A DNA stretch of 64,000 nt. Origin: Syntrophaceae bacterium UBA6087. GTDB taxonomy: Bacteria > Desulfobacterota > Desulfomonilia > UBA1062. Where the stretch lies: positions 17,213 to 81,212 of the forward strand of contig DIXF01000013.1 of assembly GCA_002448235.1 (NCBI GenBank). Direction: 5' to 3'. Position 1 is the first letter of the stretch. The number at the start of each line of letters is the position of its first letter. A program made the position numbers and the translations under genes. This document shows positions 43,340-52,467 of the stretch, in pieces. The notes under the pieces are model-generated. The model saw only the letters and a program-made list of their open reading frames with translations. It did not search any database and was not told the origin of the DNA.

Positions 43340-44956
43340 TCAGATCTCCATGATGATGGGAATCACCATGGGCTTTTTCCCGAGGCGGGCTTTCAGCCGG
43401 ATGCCGATGGCCTCGCGGAGACGGTTCTGCAGGGCCTGGATATTGATTTCTTTTTCCAGACACGAATCCAGAACTTCACCGGCATGTCTCCGGATGTCGT
43501 CTATGAGTTCCTGCTCCATGCTCGCAGGAACGACCCCTTTGCACATGATGTCGGGTCCGAGCACGACCAGAGGCTTGCCCGAGTCGATTACCACGAAGGC
43601 AACCACGAGGCCGCCTTCGGATATGTGCCTGCGGTCCCTGAGCACCACGTCGCGAATATCCCCGGTGAGCTCTCCGTCGACGAAGCATCTGCCGTGGGCG
43701 GTTTCTCCGGTCATCTCCATACCGTCCGGTCCGACCGTCCAGATCTGCCCGGGTTTTGCCAGGACTGTCTGTGCATTAAGCCCGGGAAGCGAATCCACGA
43801 TATCGGCCAGCCCCTTCATGTGCCTGAGCTCGCCGTGGACCGGCATGACGATCGCGGGCTTCAGGAGCGTGACGGCCTTGCGAAGCTCTTCCTGGGGTGC
43901 GTGGCCCGAGGCGTGGACTTCTGCCGTCTCCGGATAATAGACCTTTGCGCCGAAGTCGATCAGCTTGTCGATGCACCGGGTGATGGCAAGCTCGTTTCCC
44001 GGAATGACCCGCGCGGAGATGATGACGCTGTCGCCTTCCTTTACCTTGAACTTGTGCCATCCCCTGGCGATGAGCGACAAGACCGAATAGATCTCTCCCT
44101 GAGTGCCGGTGCAGACGATCAGGACCTTGCTCCTGTCCATGGAGATGATCTCCTCGGGCTTGATCACGTCCCGGGGATCGAAGTTCAGCGCTTCCAGATC
44201 AGTTGCGATATCAACGATCTGGCTGATGCTCCTGCCGATGATCGCGATCTTCCTTCCGCTTTCCACGGCCAGGTCGTAGAGCATCTGGATGCGGCGCACG
44301 TGGCTGGAGAAGGTCGATACCACGACTGCGCCCGAAGTTTTCTTCACGATCGCCTCGAGCGATTTCCGGACTCTGTTTTCGTCCGTGTACCGGGGATTCA
44401 CCTCTGCATTGGTGCTTTCGCAGATGAAGAGCTTCACGTCCGGCCCGATGGTGCCGTACTCGGGGGGAACTTCTTTGAGATCTCCCGAATGGATGATTTT
44501 TCCCTGGGGAGTCTGGATAGACAGAGAATAGCATCCCAGCGTGGAGTGGGCGACCTCGATAAAGGTGACTTCCATGCCCGCGATGGTTATCTTCTGTCCC
44601 GGGTAAACGCTCTGGAGATCGATCGGGCCGTTCATATCGAACTCCCGGAGCTTTCTCTTGACGAGCTCCAGGGTAAAGGGATGGGCGAAGACCGGGATGG
44701 GCGCATCTTTGAGGAGATAGGGCAGGGCGCCGACATGGTCCTCATGTCCGTGGGTGAGGATGATGCCTTCGAATGCCTCCTGGTTCTCCTTGACGTATGA
44801 GAAGTCGGGGATGATCTGATCGATGCCCGTGGGGTTGAACTTCGGGAACATCAGCCCAGCATCCACGAGGATCGACCCGGTGCCTGTTTCGATGACGGTT
44901 GAGTTGAGTCCGAATTCCCGGACTCCCCCGAGAGGGATTACGCGTACAAAGCTCAA
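43340..44956 (-). CDS. rnj: Ribonuclease J
   Basis: A protein of 538 residues from the TTG at 44956, with AGGAG eight bases before it; the frame is open further but unused. The beta-CASP metallo-beta-lactamase core has HGHEDHVGALPYLLKD, EVAHSTLGCYSLSIQTP, IHSGDLKEVPPEYGTIGPDV, LFICESTN and VSTFSSHVRRIQ, then HASGHAPQEELRKAV and PVHGELRHMKGLAD. It is a 5'-3' exo- and endoribonuclease of mRNA decay. It shares TTGA with the stop of the upstream acyltransferase gene, so they are coupled. Confidence 0.94.
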   Translation of the reverse strand: MSFVRVIPLGGVREFGLNSTVIETGTGSILVDAGLMFPKFNPTGIDQIIPDFSYVKENQEAFEGIILTHGHEDHVGALPYLLKDAPIPVFAHPFTLELVKRKLREFDMNGPIDLQSVYPGQKITIAGMEVTFIEVAHSTLGCYSLSIQTPQGKIIHSGDLKEVPPEYGTIGPDVKLFICESTNAEVNPRYTDENRVRKSLEAIVKKTSGAVVVSTFSSHVRRIQMLYDLAVESGRKIAIIGRSISQIVDIATDLEALNFDPRDVIKPEEIISMDRSKVLIVCTGTQGEIYSVLSLIARGWHKFKVKEGDSVIISARVIPGNELAITRCIDKLIDFGAKVYYPETAEVHASGHAPQEELRKAVTLLKPAIVMPVHGELRHMKGLADIVDSLPGLNAQTVLAKPGQIWTVGPDGMEMTGETAHGRCFVDGELTGDIRDVVLRDRRHISEGGLVVAFVVIDSGKPLVVLGPDIMCKGVVPASMEQELIDDIRRHAGEVLDSCLEKEINIQALQNRLREAIGIRLKARLGKKPMVIPIIMEI

Positions 44957-46215
44957 TACATTTCTCCTGACAGCTGCCTGATGCGGGAGCTCAAGACACG
45001 CTCCGCATCGGATATGTCGTTTTGTGTCTGGTGCGGGATGGGGATATGGGGCAGTGAAAGAGTCTCGCCGATCTTCACACTCACGGGAGACTTCTCGATG
45101 GAGGATTCCCACCTGGGCATCAGCTTGTATGCCCCGGATATTCCCACGGGGATGACCGGCTTTCCCAGTGCGAGGACAAGGCGCATAGTACCCCGTTTGA
45201 AGGGGAGCAGCCTGTTGTCCCAGGTCCTCTCGCCTTCAGGGTATATACCCAGGATGTGCCCCTGCCGGATTATGCGGACGGCGTTGCGCACTGCCTGTGT
45301 GTCGATGGTGTATCTCCTCACGGGAAATCCCCTGGCATGCCTGATCGCCCAGGTCAGCAGAGTATTCTTAAGCTCGGAGTTCTTGGCCATGAACCAGATG
45401 TGCCGCTTTGGAAACGCGCCGAGGATGATGGAATCCAGAAACGATGTATGGTTCGAAAGGAGCACAGCAGCACCTGTCTCGGGAATATTTTCGAGCCCCT
45501 GTATATCGACGGAGAACAGTCTCTTGATAACCGGCCTGCCGATCAGTCTGACCACGGCCAGGGGTATGCTCGTATCTGCGGCGTACCATTTTTCTACGGG
45601 TACGCGCAAGGTTTTGTGACCCGGGGCCTTTGACGGCCTGTCTCTGAGCTCGTTCTGGAGCCTGATCCTGGGGTAGAACTCTACGATCTTCTCAGGTGCA
45701 TGGTGCTGGGCCAGGGCCTTTCGGATGAAGTCTTCCCACTTCTTTCCGGATTCGTTCTGAAAATCGAAGAACAGTGCCCCTTGTCCGCGGCTGACGAGGA
45801 TAATGGTGTTCGAGTCGATGGTGACGCCGCAAAGATCGTCAAAGGGCAGCGCAAAGGCTTCCTTCCGGCCGGAAAAGACGATCTCGCCGGTTTTCAGGAT
45901 CAGTGCACCCTCATCGGATGCCTCCCGGGCGAAATGAGTGGCGATCACGCCTGCAAAGCCCCTGAATATACCCCTGGTCGATTCCCGGGAGAGGATAACC
46001 CGGGAGCCGTTGAGGATAGTCCCGCTCTGATCGGAGGGCAGGTCAAAGGATAGGACCTTGTCGTACCAGTACCCAACGGTATTTTTTTCACCGTTGATGG
46101 AGATTTCCGAGCGGGAGAGGATCTGAACATCCCCGCCGCACAGGGTACACCGGCCGCCTTCGAGCCAGTCGAACTCACCGCACAGAGGGCATCTATAGAG
46201 GATATCGGTGATCAT
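44953..46215 (-). CDS. Zinc-ribbon and PH-like domain fused to 1-acylglycerol-3-phosphate-type acyltransferase
   Basis: A protein of 420 residues. Residues 9-26 form a zinc ribbon (C9, C12, C23, C26). Residues ~35-190 look beta-rich and PH/GRAM-like (RVILSRESTRGIFRGFAG, EIVFSGRKEAFALPFDDL). Residues ~210-420 are a PlsC acyltransferase with block I NHTSFLD (H256, D261), block III EGER (327-330), and PVIPVGISGAYKLM. It would acylate lysophosphatidate or a related lipid at the membrane. The N-terminal add-ons are unusual for PlsC. It is coupled to RNase J. Confidence 0.85.
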   Translation of the reverse strand: MITDILYRCPLCGEFDWLEGGRCTLCGGDVQILSRSEISINGEKNTVGYWYDKVLSFDLPSDQSGTILNGSRVILSRESTRGIFRGFAGVIATHFAREASDEGALILKTGEIVFSGRKEAFALPFDDLCGVTIDSNTIILVSRGQGALFFDFQNESGKKWEDFIRKALAQHHAPEKIVEFYPRIRLQNELRDRPSKAPGHKTLRVPVEKWYAADTSIPLAVVRLIGRPVIKRLFSVDIQGLENIPETGAAVLLSNHTSFLDSIILGAFPKRHIWFMAKNSELKNTLLTWAIRHARGFPVRRYTIDTQAVRNAVRIIRQGHILGIYPEGERTWDNRLLPFKRGTMRLVLALGKPVIPVGISGAYKLMPRWESSIEKSPVSVKIGETLSLPHIPIPHQTQNDISDAERVLSSRIRQLSGEMY

Positions 46216-46376
46216 AGGCTACAAAGTATAGCCTAATTTTACCGAGTTGTACACACCGACAGCGGGGAGAAAGGCCTGGAACATGGTAAAGGGGATTACA
46301 AAACTTTTACCATAATGTCAAATGCCCGGAAGGATTGAGAGAAGGCATATCGGCGGTAATCGTAAAAAAAGAAGGA

Positions 46377-46709
46377 TCAGTTTTTGCCGGTGAGAACGTT
46401 CATGAGGTCGGTCATCATTTCTTCGCGGGTTTCGATGGCGCTTAAGACCGCTTCGAAACCCCGCTGGGCAAGGATGATATCGCCGAATTCCTCGGGGATA
46501 TCGACATTGGACGTATAGTGGCCGTCCTCGGTGGGAACGCCTTCTACTGTCGATCTGGTTGTCACCGTATCCACGGTTCCCTTTGCGCCTTCGACGATTG
46601 TTGTTCTGATGGATTTATAATCCTGGGTGTTCATGTTTGCGATGTTGGACGAAGCATTTGAAAGAAGGAGTTCATTTGCTCTCAGACCTGAAATTAATAT
46701 GTCCGACAT
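46377..46709 (-). CDS. Orphan flagellar basal-body rod-like protein (FlgC/FlgE-type ends)
   Basis: A protein of 110 residues; the ATG at 46709 follows AAGGGTGAG. The N-terminus ISGLRANELLLSNASSNIANMNTQDYKS matches the rod-protein N-terminal motif, and the C-terminus DIPEEFGDIILAQRGFEAVLSAIETREEMMTDLMNVL matches the flagellar basal-body rod C-terminal motif. These helices normally polymerise in the rod. The protein is shorter than FlgC (~135), and no other flagellar gene is near, so its role is unclear. Confidence 0.75.
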   Translation of the reverse strand: MSDILISGLRANELLLSNASSNIANMNTQDYKSIRTTIVEGAKGTVDTVTTRSTVEGVPTEDGHYTSNVDIPEEFGDIILAQRGFEAVLSAIETREEMMTDLMNVLTGKN

Positions 46710-46719
46710 AATCTCACCC

Positions 46720-46749
46720 TTGCTCAAGTATCGGTTGAACGGCTATAAT
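46720..46749 (+). promoter_or_regulatory. Promoter of the first sensor-kinase cassette; probable leaderless transcript
   Basis: TTGCTC (46720-46725) and a perfect TATAAT (46744-46749) are 18 bp apart. The -10 ends seven bases before the start ATG at 46757, so transcription should begin at or next to the start codon, and no ribosome site is present. Confidence 0.6.
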
Positions 46750-46756
46750 CTTGAAT

Positions 46757-48235
46757 ATGAAAAAACCGGGATTGCTTGAAAAGCTCATCGTTGCTTATGC
46801 GGTATTCGTTATCGTTCTCCTCGGTCTCGCGGTCTTCCTCGTGTACGTATCCTCAAGGCTGGGCAACGTCACTGCAGATATCTACTACCTGGACCAGCAC
46901 AAAAAGGAGGTCACGAATACCCTCATCAGCGACCTCATCTCCCTGGAGGAAACCGGAAAGCAGTATCTGCTCCTGCAGAGGGAATCGTACAAGAACCTCA
47001 TCGGCGAGCGGGAGGAGGCGATAACCCGCGCCTGGGAATACCTGTGCCTGGAGGGCGTGTGCGTCCGGCAGGAGGAGATAAGGGGCGTTAGGAGGGGTAT
47101 GGAGATATGGGGAAGTTACCTGGCGCGTTTCCATTCGCAACTTGCCGACCCGCCCATGGACCCCGGGACCCTCGAAACGATATTCAGAGAAAACAGCAAG
47201 GACATGGACAGCATGGTCAGGGTTGTTCGCCTGGTCAACGCGGGCGTCTTGAAGTCTCTCGACGAAAAGATCGTATTTCTGAAGGGGCTCGGCGAACAGA
47301 TCAGGCTGTTTACCTGGTGGGCGCTGGGAATTGCAGCCACCATAGGCCTGATCATCCCGCTGTTGATCTACAAGAGCATCACCAACGACCTTGTCTCCAT
47401 CCGGACCGGGATCAAGCATATCGCGCAGGGTGATTTCTCCTACCGGATACCCTTGTATTCGAAAGACGACCTGGGCATGCTTGCCGAATCGTTCAACGTC
47501 ATGTCGCTACGCCTAAAAGAGCTCGATAACATGAAATCGGAGTTCATATCCATCGTCTCCCACGAGCTCAAGACCCCGCTGACCTCGATGAAAGAAGCGG
47601 CAAACCTCCTCAAGGAAGGGGCGGTCGGCGAGTTGAACGAAAAGCAGATGAGGTTCATCTCCATCATGGAGCAGGGGATAAACAGGCTTCTTCAGATGAT
47701 CGCGGAGCTTCTCGAGATGTCGAAGCTCGAAAGCGGGATGGTGGACTTGAAGATGGAGGCCCATGAGGTAAACGACGTCGTTTCGGGCTTCATCTCCGAG
47801 ATACAGCATTATGCCGAGAAAAAAGGGATACATATACAGGTCAGTTATCTGCCGGATGGATTCAACGTGCTCATGGACAGAAACAAGATTGTCCGGGTGT
47901 TGACAAATCTTACTCATAATGCCATCAAGTACTCGGATGACGGCTCTGTAGTTGAGTTGCGCATCAATCAGGAAGACGATCAGCTTATTGTCGAGATCGA
48001 GGATCATGGTAAAGGGGTCCCGGAAGAAGATATTCCCTTGATATTCGAAAAATTTTACCAGTCGAAGGCAACAAGGGGGCACAGCGGGATAGGTCTCGGG
48101 TTAGCTATCTCCAAGAGTATTGTCGATGCTCACGGGGGCAAAATATATGCAAAGAGCACTGTCGGTAAGGGGAGTACGTTTTCTTTCACTCTGCCTGTTC
48201 ATCCTCACATTACTGCAGACAGGATGCACGGCTAG
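46757..48235 (+). CDS. Membrane sensor histidine kinase (cassette 1)
   Basis: A protein of 492 residues from the ATG at 46757. Two membrane helices (near 10-35 and ~185-210) flank a ~150-residue periplasmic sensor domain. A HAMP domain (TNDLVSIRTGIKHIAQGDFSYRIP) and a DHp domain with SIVSHELKTPLTSMKEA (phospho-acceptor H) follow. The HATPase has LTNLTHNAIKYS (N box), EDHGKGVPEEDIPLIFEKFYQ (G1, F) and SGIGLGLAISKSI (G2). Next come an overlapping lipoprotein gene and an NtrC-type regulator. The order is like E. coli glrK-qseG-glrR. Confidence 0.93.
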   Translation: MKKPGLLEKLIVAYAVFVIVLLGLAVFLVYVSSRLGNVTADIYYLDQHKKEVTNTLISDLISLEETGKQYLLLQRESYKNLIGEREEAITRAWEYLCLEGVCVRQEEIRGVRRGMEIWGSYLARFHSQLADPPMDPGTLETIFRENSKDMDSMVRVVRLVNAGVLKSLDEKIVFLKGLGEQIRLFTWWALGIAATIGLIIPLLIYKSITNDLVSIRTGIKHIAQGDFSYRIPLYSKDDLGMLAESFNVMSLRLKELDNMKSEFISIVSHELKTPLTSMKEAANLLKEGAVGELNEKQMRFISIMEQGINRLLQMIAELLEMSKLESGMVDLKMEAHEVNDVVSGFISEIQHYAEKKGIHIQVSYLPDGFNVLMDRNKIVRVLTNLTHNAIKYSDDGSVVELRINQEDDQLIVEIEDHGKGVPEEDIPLIFEKFYQSKATRGHSGIGLGLAISKSIVDAHGGKIYAKSTVGKGSTFSFTLPVHPHITADRMHG

Positions 48236-48689
48236 TCTTTTCAACAGCGAGCTTGAGAAAGCCGAGAACAGCCTTTCCATGGGCAAACCCATGGGAGAGC
48301 AGATGAAGGTGACGGCTTTCCTGGCACCGCCGTTCGTGAAAGCCAGGCACACCATCGCCATGGCCGTAGACTGTACGCTGAGTGATAAATATAGCGAGGA
48401 AGAGGCTGCCGCGATCAGGAAGAGCCTCGCTCAGATAAGAAAAGACGCACTTTTGCCCCATTCCATCAAGGTTGAGGCCGGGTATGTGCTCGAACTTGTC
48501 GAAAAGATCGAAGGATTCAAACGCCAGATGCGGATAGCTTCCCAGCAGAAAGAAAAACTTACAGCAGAGAATGACAAATTGACAGCGGAGAACGACAAGA
48601 TGAAAAGAGAGCTGGAGGAGTTGAAGTATAAACTCGAAAAAATCGAAGAGATCCATATCAACACCGAGAAAAAGCGGGGCAAGCAATGA
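48147..48689 (+). CDS. Coiled-coil lipoprotein of the kinase/regulator cassette (QseG-like position)
   Basis: A protein of 180 residues. The ATG at 48147 has GGGGG eight bases upstream and lies inside the kinase gene (89-nt overlap, other frame). The signal peptide ends at the lipobox LLQTGC (Cys27). The first half of the mature part is alpha-helical with a conserved-looking LAPPFVKARHTIAMAVDC segment. The C-terminus is a parallel coiled coil with repeated KLTAEND units and many charged residues. Similar placement between kinase and NtrC-type regulator is seen for QseG. Its function here is inferred from context. Confidence 0.78.
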   Translation: MQRALSVRGVRFLSLCLFILTLLQTGCTASLFNSELEKAENSLSMGKPMGEQMKVTAFLAPPFVKARHTIAMAVDCTLSDKYSEEEAAAIRKSLAQIRKDALLPHSIKVEAGYVLELVEKIEGFKRQMRIASQQKEKLTAENDKLTAENDKMKRELEELKYKLEKIEEIHINTEKKRGKQ

Positions 48690-50062
48690 CCAGGAAGGCA
48701 AATATCTTCATTCTGGACGACGAACCGAATATCGTCGAGGTTATTCTGGCCCGGCTCGAGGTCATGGGCTTCGGCGCACGAGGCTTCACCAGGGCCGCAA
48801 ACGCCTTGCAGGCGCTGAAGGAAGACGACTGCAGCGTCCTGCTCACCGACCTCAAGATGCCCGACATGGACGGTATGGAGGTATTGAAGAGGGCTAAGGA
48901 GATCGATCCGGAGGTCGAGGTGATCCTTTTCACCGCATATGGCTCCATCGAAGGCGCGGTCGAGGCGATGAAACAGGGCGCTCACGACTATCTCGTCAAG
49001 CCGTTCGAGGCGATCGAGCTCATGGCCAAGATCGAGAGCGCCATCGAAAAGCGGGAGCTCAAGCAGCGCGTCAAGTATCTCGAACAGGAAGTCGAACGGC
49101 ACATCGACCATCATATCTACGCCGAGAGTCCTTCCATGAAAAAGGTCATGGCCCTGGCACGGCAGGTGGGCAAATCGGATGCCACGGTCCTAGTCCTCGG
49201 AGAATCGGGTACCGGCAAAGAGCTCATCGCCAAGATGCTCCACATGGAGAGCTCCCGGAGAGACAAAAAATTCGTGATCATGGACTGCGGCGCCACCCCG
49301 TCCACCCTCATCGAGGCTGAGCTTTTCGGGTATGCCAAAGGGGCTTTCACCGGAGCCATGAGGGACAAGCGGGGCATCATCGAAGAAGCAGATACCGGTA
49401 CGCTGTTCCTCGACGAGATCGGGAACATATCGTCCGAGATGCAGACGAGGCTGCTGCGGGTCCTGGAGACGGGACAGTTCAGGGCAGTGGGCCAGGTCGA
49501 CCAGAAGCAGGTGGACATCCGGGTGATCGCCGCGACGAATGCCGACTTGAGGCAGAAAGTGAAGGACGGGACGTTCCGGGAGGATCTTTATTACCGGCTC
49601 AAGGTCATCACCATTGAACTGCCCCCTCTGCGGGACAGGAAAGAGGATATCATCGGGCTCGCCCGGGTTTTTCTCACGGCATACTGCAACAAGACCGGCA
49701 AGCAGATTTCCGGCCTGACCAAAGAAGTCATCGATATGCTCATGGCGCATCAGTGGCCGGGAAATATTCGGGAGCTGAAGAACGTGATCGAATCTGCGGT
49801 CGTGCTGTCCAAGGATGATATCATCACGCCTGAGGTGATCCTTCTGTCCGATATGGACGACGACGAAGACGAAGACGTCACGGCCATGGACGAGAGCGAG
49901 CTGAATCCCCTGGAGGTCCAGGAAAAAAACATGGTCGTCCAGGCTCTCAAAAAGGCGAACTGGGTTCAGAAAGACGCGGCGGACATCTTAGGCATATCCC
50001 GCAGGGTCATGCACTACAAGGTCAAGAAGTTCAACATCCAGCCGGAGAAAAAGCTGGCATAA
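48686..50062 (+). CDS. NtrC-family sigma54-dependent response regulator (cassette 1)
   Basis: A protein of 458 residues. The receiver domain (~5-125) has IFILDDEPN, the phospho-acceptor D in VLLTDLKMPDMDG, and LVKPFE. The AAA+ domain has the Walker A GESGTGKELIAKM, the sigma54-contacting GAFTGA loop in YAKGAFTGAMRDK, and the Walker B LFLDEIG. A FIS-type helix-turn-helix (DAADILGISRRVMHYKVKKF) closes the protein. It should activate sigma54 promoters when phosphorylated. It starts in the lipoprotein stop (ATGA) and its 3' end is 4 bp from the convergent regulator. Confidence 0.95.
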   Translation: MTRKANIFILDDEPNIVEVILARLEVMGFGARGFTRAANALQALKEDDCSVLLTDLKMPDMDGMEVLKRAKEIDPEVEVILFTAYGSIEGAVEAMKQGAHDYLVKPFEAIELMAKIESAIEKRELKQRVKYLEQEVERHIDHHIYAESPSMKKVMALARQVGKSDATVLVLGESGTGKELIAKMLHMESSRRDKKFVIMDCGATPSTLIEAELFGYAKGAFTGAMRDKRGIIEEADTGTLFLDEIGNISSEMQTRLLRVLETGQFRAVGQVDQKQVDIRVIAATNADLRQKVKDGTFREDLYYRLKVITIELPPLRDRKEDIIGLARVFLTAYCNKTGKQISGLTKEVIDMLMAHQWPGNIRELKNVIESAVVLSKDDIITPEVILLSDMDDDEDEDVTAMDESELNPLEVQEKNMVVQALKKANWVQKDAADILGISRRVMHYKVKKFNIQPEKKLA

Positions 50063-50065
50063 GGG

Positions 50066-51415
50066 CTACTCGTCCTTTTTGTCCATCTTCCGGTACAGGG
50101 TCCGCGTGGAGATCCCCAAGAGCTTGGATGCAAGGCCTTTGTCGCCTTTCGTATGCTTCAGGGTTTCCTCCAGCAGGATCCGCTCGACTTCTTCCATCGG
50201 GGTTCCCAGGGGAATGGCGACCGAATCGGAAGACTTCACGCTCGAAGACGTTATCTCCCGCGGGAGATCGTCCACGCCAAGCACGCCGTCCCTGTCGAGC
50301 ACCACGCACCGTTCCATGACGTTTTCCAGCTCGCGAACATTACCCGGCCAGTCGTAGTTGAGAAGGTTTTCCATTGCAGTCGACTGTATTCCGTGGACGT
50401 TCTTGGCGTTCTTATTAGAAAACCGGTTGATGAAATGCTGCACGAGGTTGGGGATGTCCTCTCTCCTGTCTCTCAACGGCGGCAGCTGAATGGAGATGAC
50501 GTTGAGCCTCCAGTACAGGTCTTCGCGGAAAAGGCCTGACCGTATCATGGAGGAGAGATTCTTGTTCGTCGCTGCGATGATCCGGGTATCCGTCTGGACG
50601 GTCTTGTTGCTGCCCAGGCGTTCGAAGGTCCCTTCCTGGAGGATACGCAGGAGCTTCACCTGAACCGCCTGAGGCATCTCCCCGATCTCGTCGAGAAAGA
50701 TGGTGGATTTGTCCGCAACCTCGAACCTGCCTTCCTTCCGGCCCGCAGCTCCGGTAAAGGCGCCTTTTTCGTAACCGAACAGCTCGGATTCGATGAGAGT
50801 CTCGGGGATGGCCGCGCAGTTGACCTTCACCATGGGTCTCGCCGCCCTGGGCGAGAGCTGGTGGATCATGTCTGCGATAACCTCTTTGCCCGTTCCCGAT
50901 TCGCCTAAGATAAGGGCGGTCGCCTGGCTCGGCGCCACCTGGTGCACGAGGTCCACGATGCTTTTCATCTTCGGGCTGGAGGTTTCGATGAGCGGGCCTG
51001 ATTCGAACGCCTTGATCCGCTCTTTCATCTTGATATTATCCATGGTCAGGATCTGCTTCTCGATCGCCTTGTTGACCGCACGCAGGATATCGGCTTTTTT
51101 GAACGGCTTGGTGATGTAATCGTACGCACCCTGTTTCATGGAGTCCACCGCGGTATCAACGGATGCATACCCGGTGATCATGATGACCTCGGTAAACGGA
51201 GAGACCGACTTGCATACCTTGAGCAGCTCCATACCGTCCATGCCCGCCATTCTGATGTCGGTAATCAGGAGATTAATGTCTCCGCGCCTGATGATCTTGA
51301 AGGCGTCTTCACCGTTGGAGGCGGTTTCCACCGAAAGCCCTTCCTTTTCCAGGATCTTCTGCAGCGATTCCCGGATGCCTATTTCATCGTCTACGACAAG
51401 CACCTTTTTATTCAT
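50066..51415 (-). CDS. NtrC-family sigma54-dependent response regulator (cassette 2)
   Basis: A protein of 449 residues. Receiver (KVLVVDDEIG, LLITDIRMAGMDG with the phospho-acceptor D, ITKPFKK), AAA+ (LGESGTGKEVIADMI, GYEKGAFTGAAG, FLDEIGEM) and FIS-type helix-turn-helix (GLASKLLGISTRTLYRKMDK) are all intact. It is similar in plan but clearly different in sequence from the cassette 1 regulator. It is coupled by a 4-bp ATGA overlap to the exported protein upstream, which in turn overlaps the kinase. Confidence 0.95.
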   Translation of the reverse strand: MNKKVLVVDDEIGIRESLQKILEKEGLSVETASNGEDAFKIIRRGDINLLITDIRMAGMDGMELLKVCKSVSPFTEVIMITGYASVDTAVDSMKQGAYDYITKPFKKADILRAVNKAIEKQILTMDNIKMKERIKAFESGPLIETSSPKMKSIVDLVHQVAPSQATALILGESGTGKEVIADMIHQLSPRAARPMVKVNCAAIPETLIESELFGYEKGAFTGAAGRKEGRFEVADKSTIFLDEIGEMPQAVQVKLLRILQEGTFERLGSNKTVQTDTRIIAATNKNLSSMIRSGLFREDLYWRLNVISIQLPPLRDRREDIPNLVQHFINRFSNKNAKNVHGIQSTAMENLLNYDWPGNVRELENVMERCVVLDRDGVLGVDDLPREITSSSVKSSDSVAIPLGTPMEEVERILLEETLKHTKGDKGLASKLLGISTRTLYRKMDKKDE

Positions 51416-52467
51416 GGCGCGAAGGGGTCCTTTTTCATCTGAGTATACGACTGCTTCTGCTTCTTTTTGCCGATGGCGATGCTTTCGAATACGGCCTGGC
51501 CTTTGCCGTTGCGTGCATACACGATATAGTTTCCGGGCTCGACATCATCGAAGATGTACCGGCCTTTCTTGTCGGGGCGCACAGAGTAGCGCACCGAGGA
51601 CAATTTAAGGGCATCAAGGGATTTTTTCAGGGTGGCGCTCATTCTGTCCTGCCGCTCCTGGAACGTTTTCAGAACAGAGGAATATGTGCCTCTTTTTGAT
51701 TTTGCGTCCGCTTCCGCCTGGTCGACGGCCGCCTGCATCGGCCTCAACGTTCCCGAAAAGGCCTCGTCAAAGGTCAGAGCCTTGATCTGGCCTTTATAGC
51801 CCTTCTGATTGGAGAAGTGCATATCCGCGACATTGATGCTGAACGATTTGCCGAAGGCCTCTCTCATCCTATTGAGCTCGTCGGGGAGTACCTCGCCGAT
51901 GAAAAAGGAAAACTTCTCCGGATCGTGCCCGAGGTTGGTCATGGTTTCGTGAGGGCCTAATCCCGATTTCAGCGTCTGGGGGTCGATGAATTCGAGTATG
52001 AGCGAGGTCGTCGTCGGGAGCCCCTTTCCTTCGATGATCGGTTTATATTTGATGTCCGTGATGATCCTGTCGGTATTGTTTTTCGCGGTATAGAAGTAAA
52101 CAACGTCCCCGAGTGCGGATGTCGAGGGATTTATGGCGGCCTGACTGGAATGGATGGTGATCTCCAGCAGGGAAAGATAATTTTTCCGAAGCCCGGCAAC
52201 CTTTGCGGTATAGGCCTGTTTTTTCTCCCCGATAAGCGCCTCCGCTTTTTTTGCCTCTTTCTCGAGGGCATCTATCTGATACTCCGCGCGCAATTTGCGG
52301 GACTCTGCATCGGATTGGTCCCTGAAGTGCTTCAGTACAGCGGTCGTACCATCCGAAAGGAGGCTGGCTTCACCCACTCCCTGCGGCAGGGTGCACTGCA
52401 GGCGTGCTGCGTGGAGGGCCATCGGGAGTATGAGAAACAATAGTGCAAGGGCAAACAGCTTTTTCAT
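51412..52467 (-). CDS. Exported protein of signalling cassette 2, coiled coil plus carboxypeptidase-like beta domain
   Basis: A protein of 351 residues starting at 52467 (ATGA overlap with the kinase stop). A signal peptide (LFALALLFLILPMALHA) ends near residue 20. A helical/coiled region (~50-105, EYQIDALEKEAKKAEALIGEKKQ) and a middle beta-rich part follow (DVVYFYTAKNNTDRIITDIKYKPI). The C-terminal ~60 residues look like a prealbumin/carboxypeptidase-regulatory-like domain (RPDKKGRYIFDDVEPGNYIVYARN). No family was recognised for the whole. Context points to a periplasmic partner of the kinase. Confidence 0.7.
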   Translation of the reverse strand: MKKLFALALLFLILPMALHAARLQCTLPQGVGEASLLSDGTTAVLKHFRDQSDAESRKLRAEYQIDALEKEAKKAEALIGEKKQAYTAKVAGLRKNYLSLLEITIHSSQAAINPSTSALGDVVYFYTAKNNTDRIITDIKYKPIIEGKGLPTTTSLILEFIDPQTLKSGLGPHETMTNLGHDPEKFSFFIGEVLPDELNRMREAFGKSFSINVADMHFSNQKGYKGQIKALTFDEAFSGTLRPMQAAVDQAEADAKSKRGTYSSVLKTFQERQDRMSATLKKSLDALKLSSVRYSVRPDKKGRYIFDDVEPGNYIVYARNGKGQAVFESIAIGKKKQKQSYTQMKKDPFAP

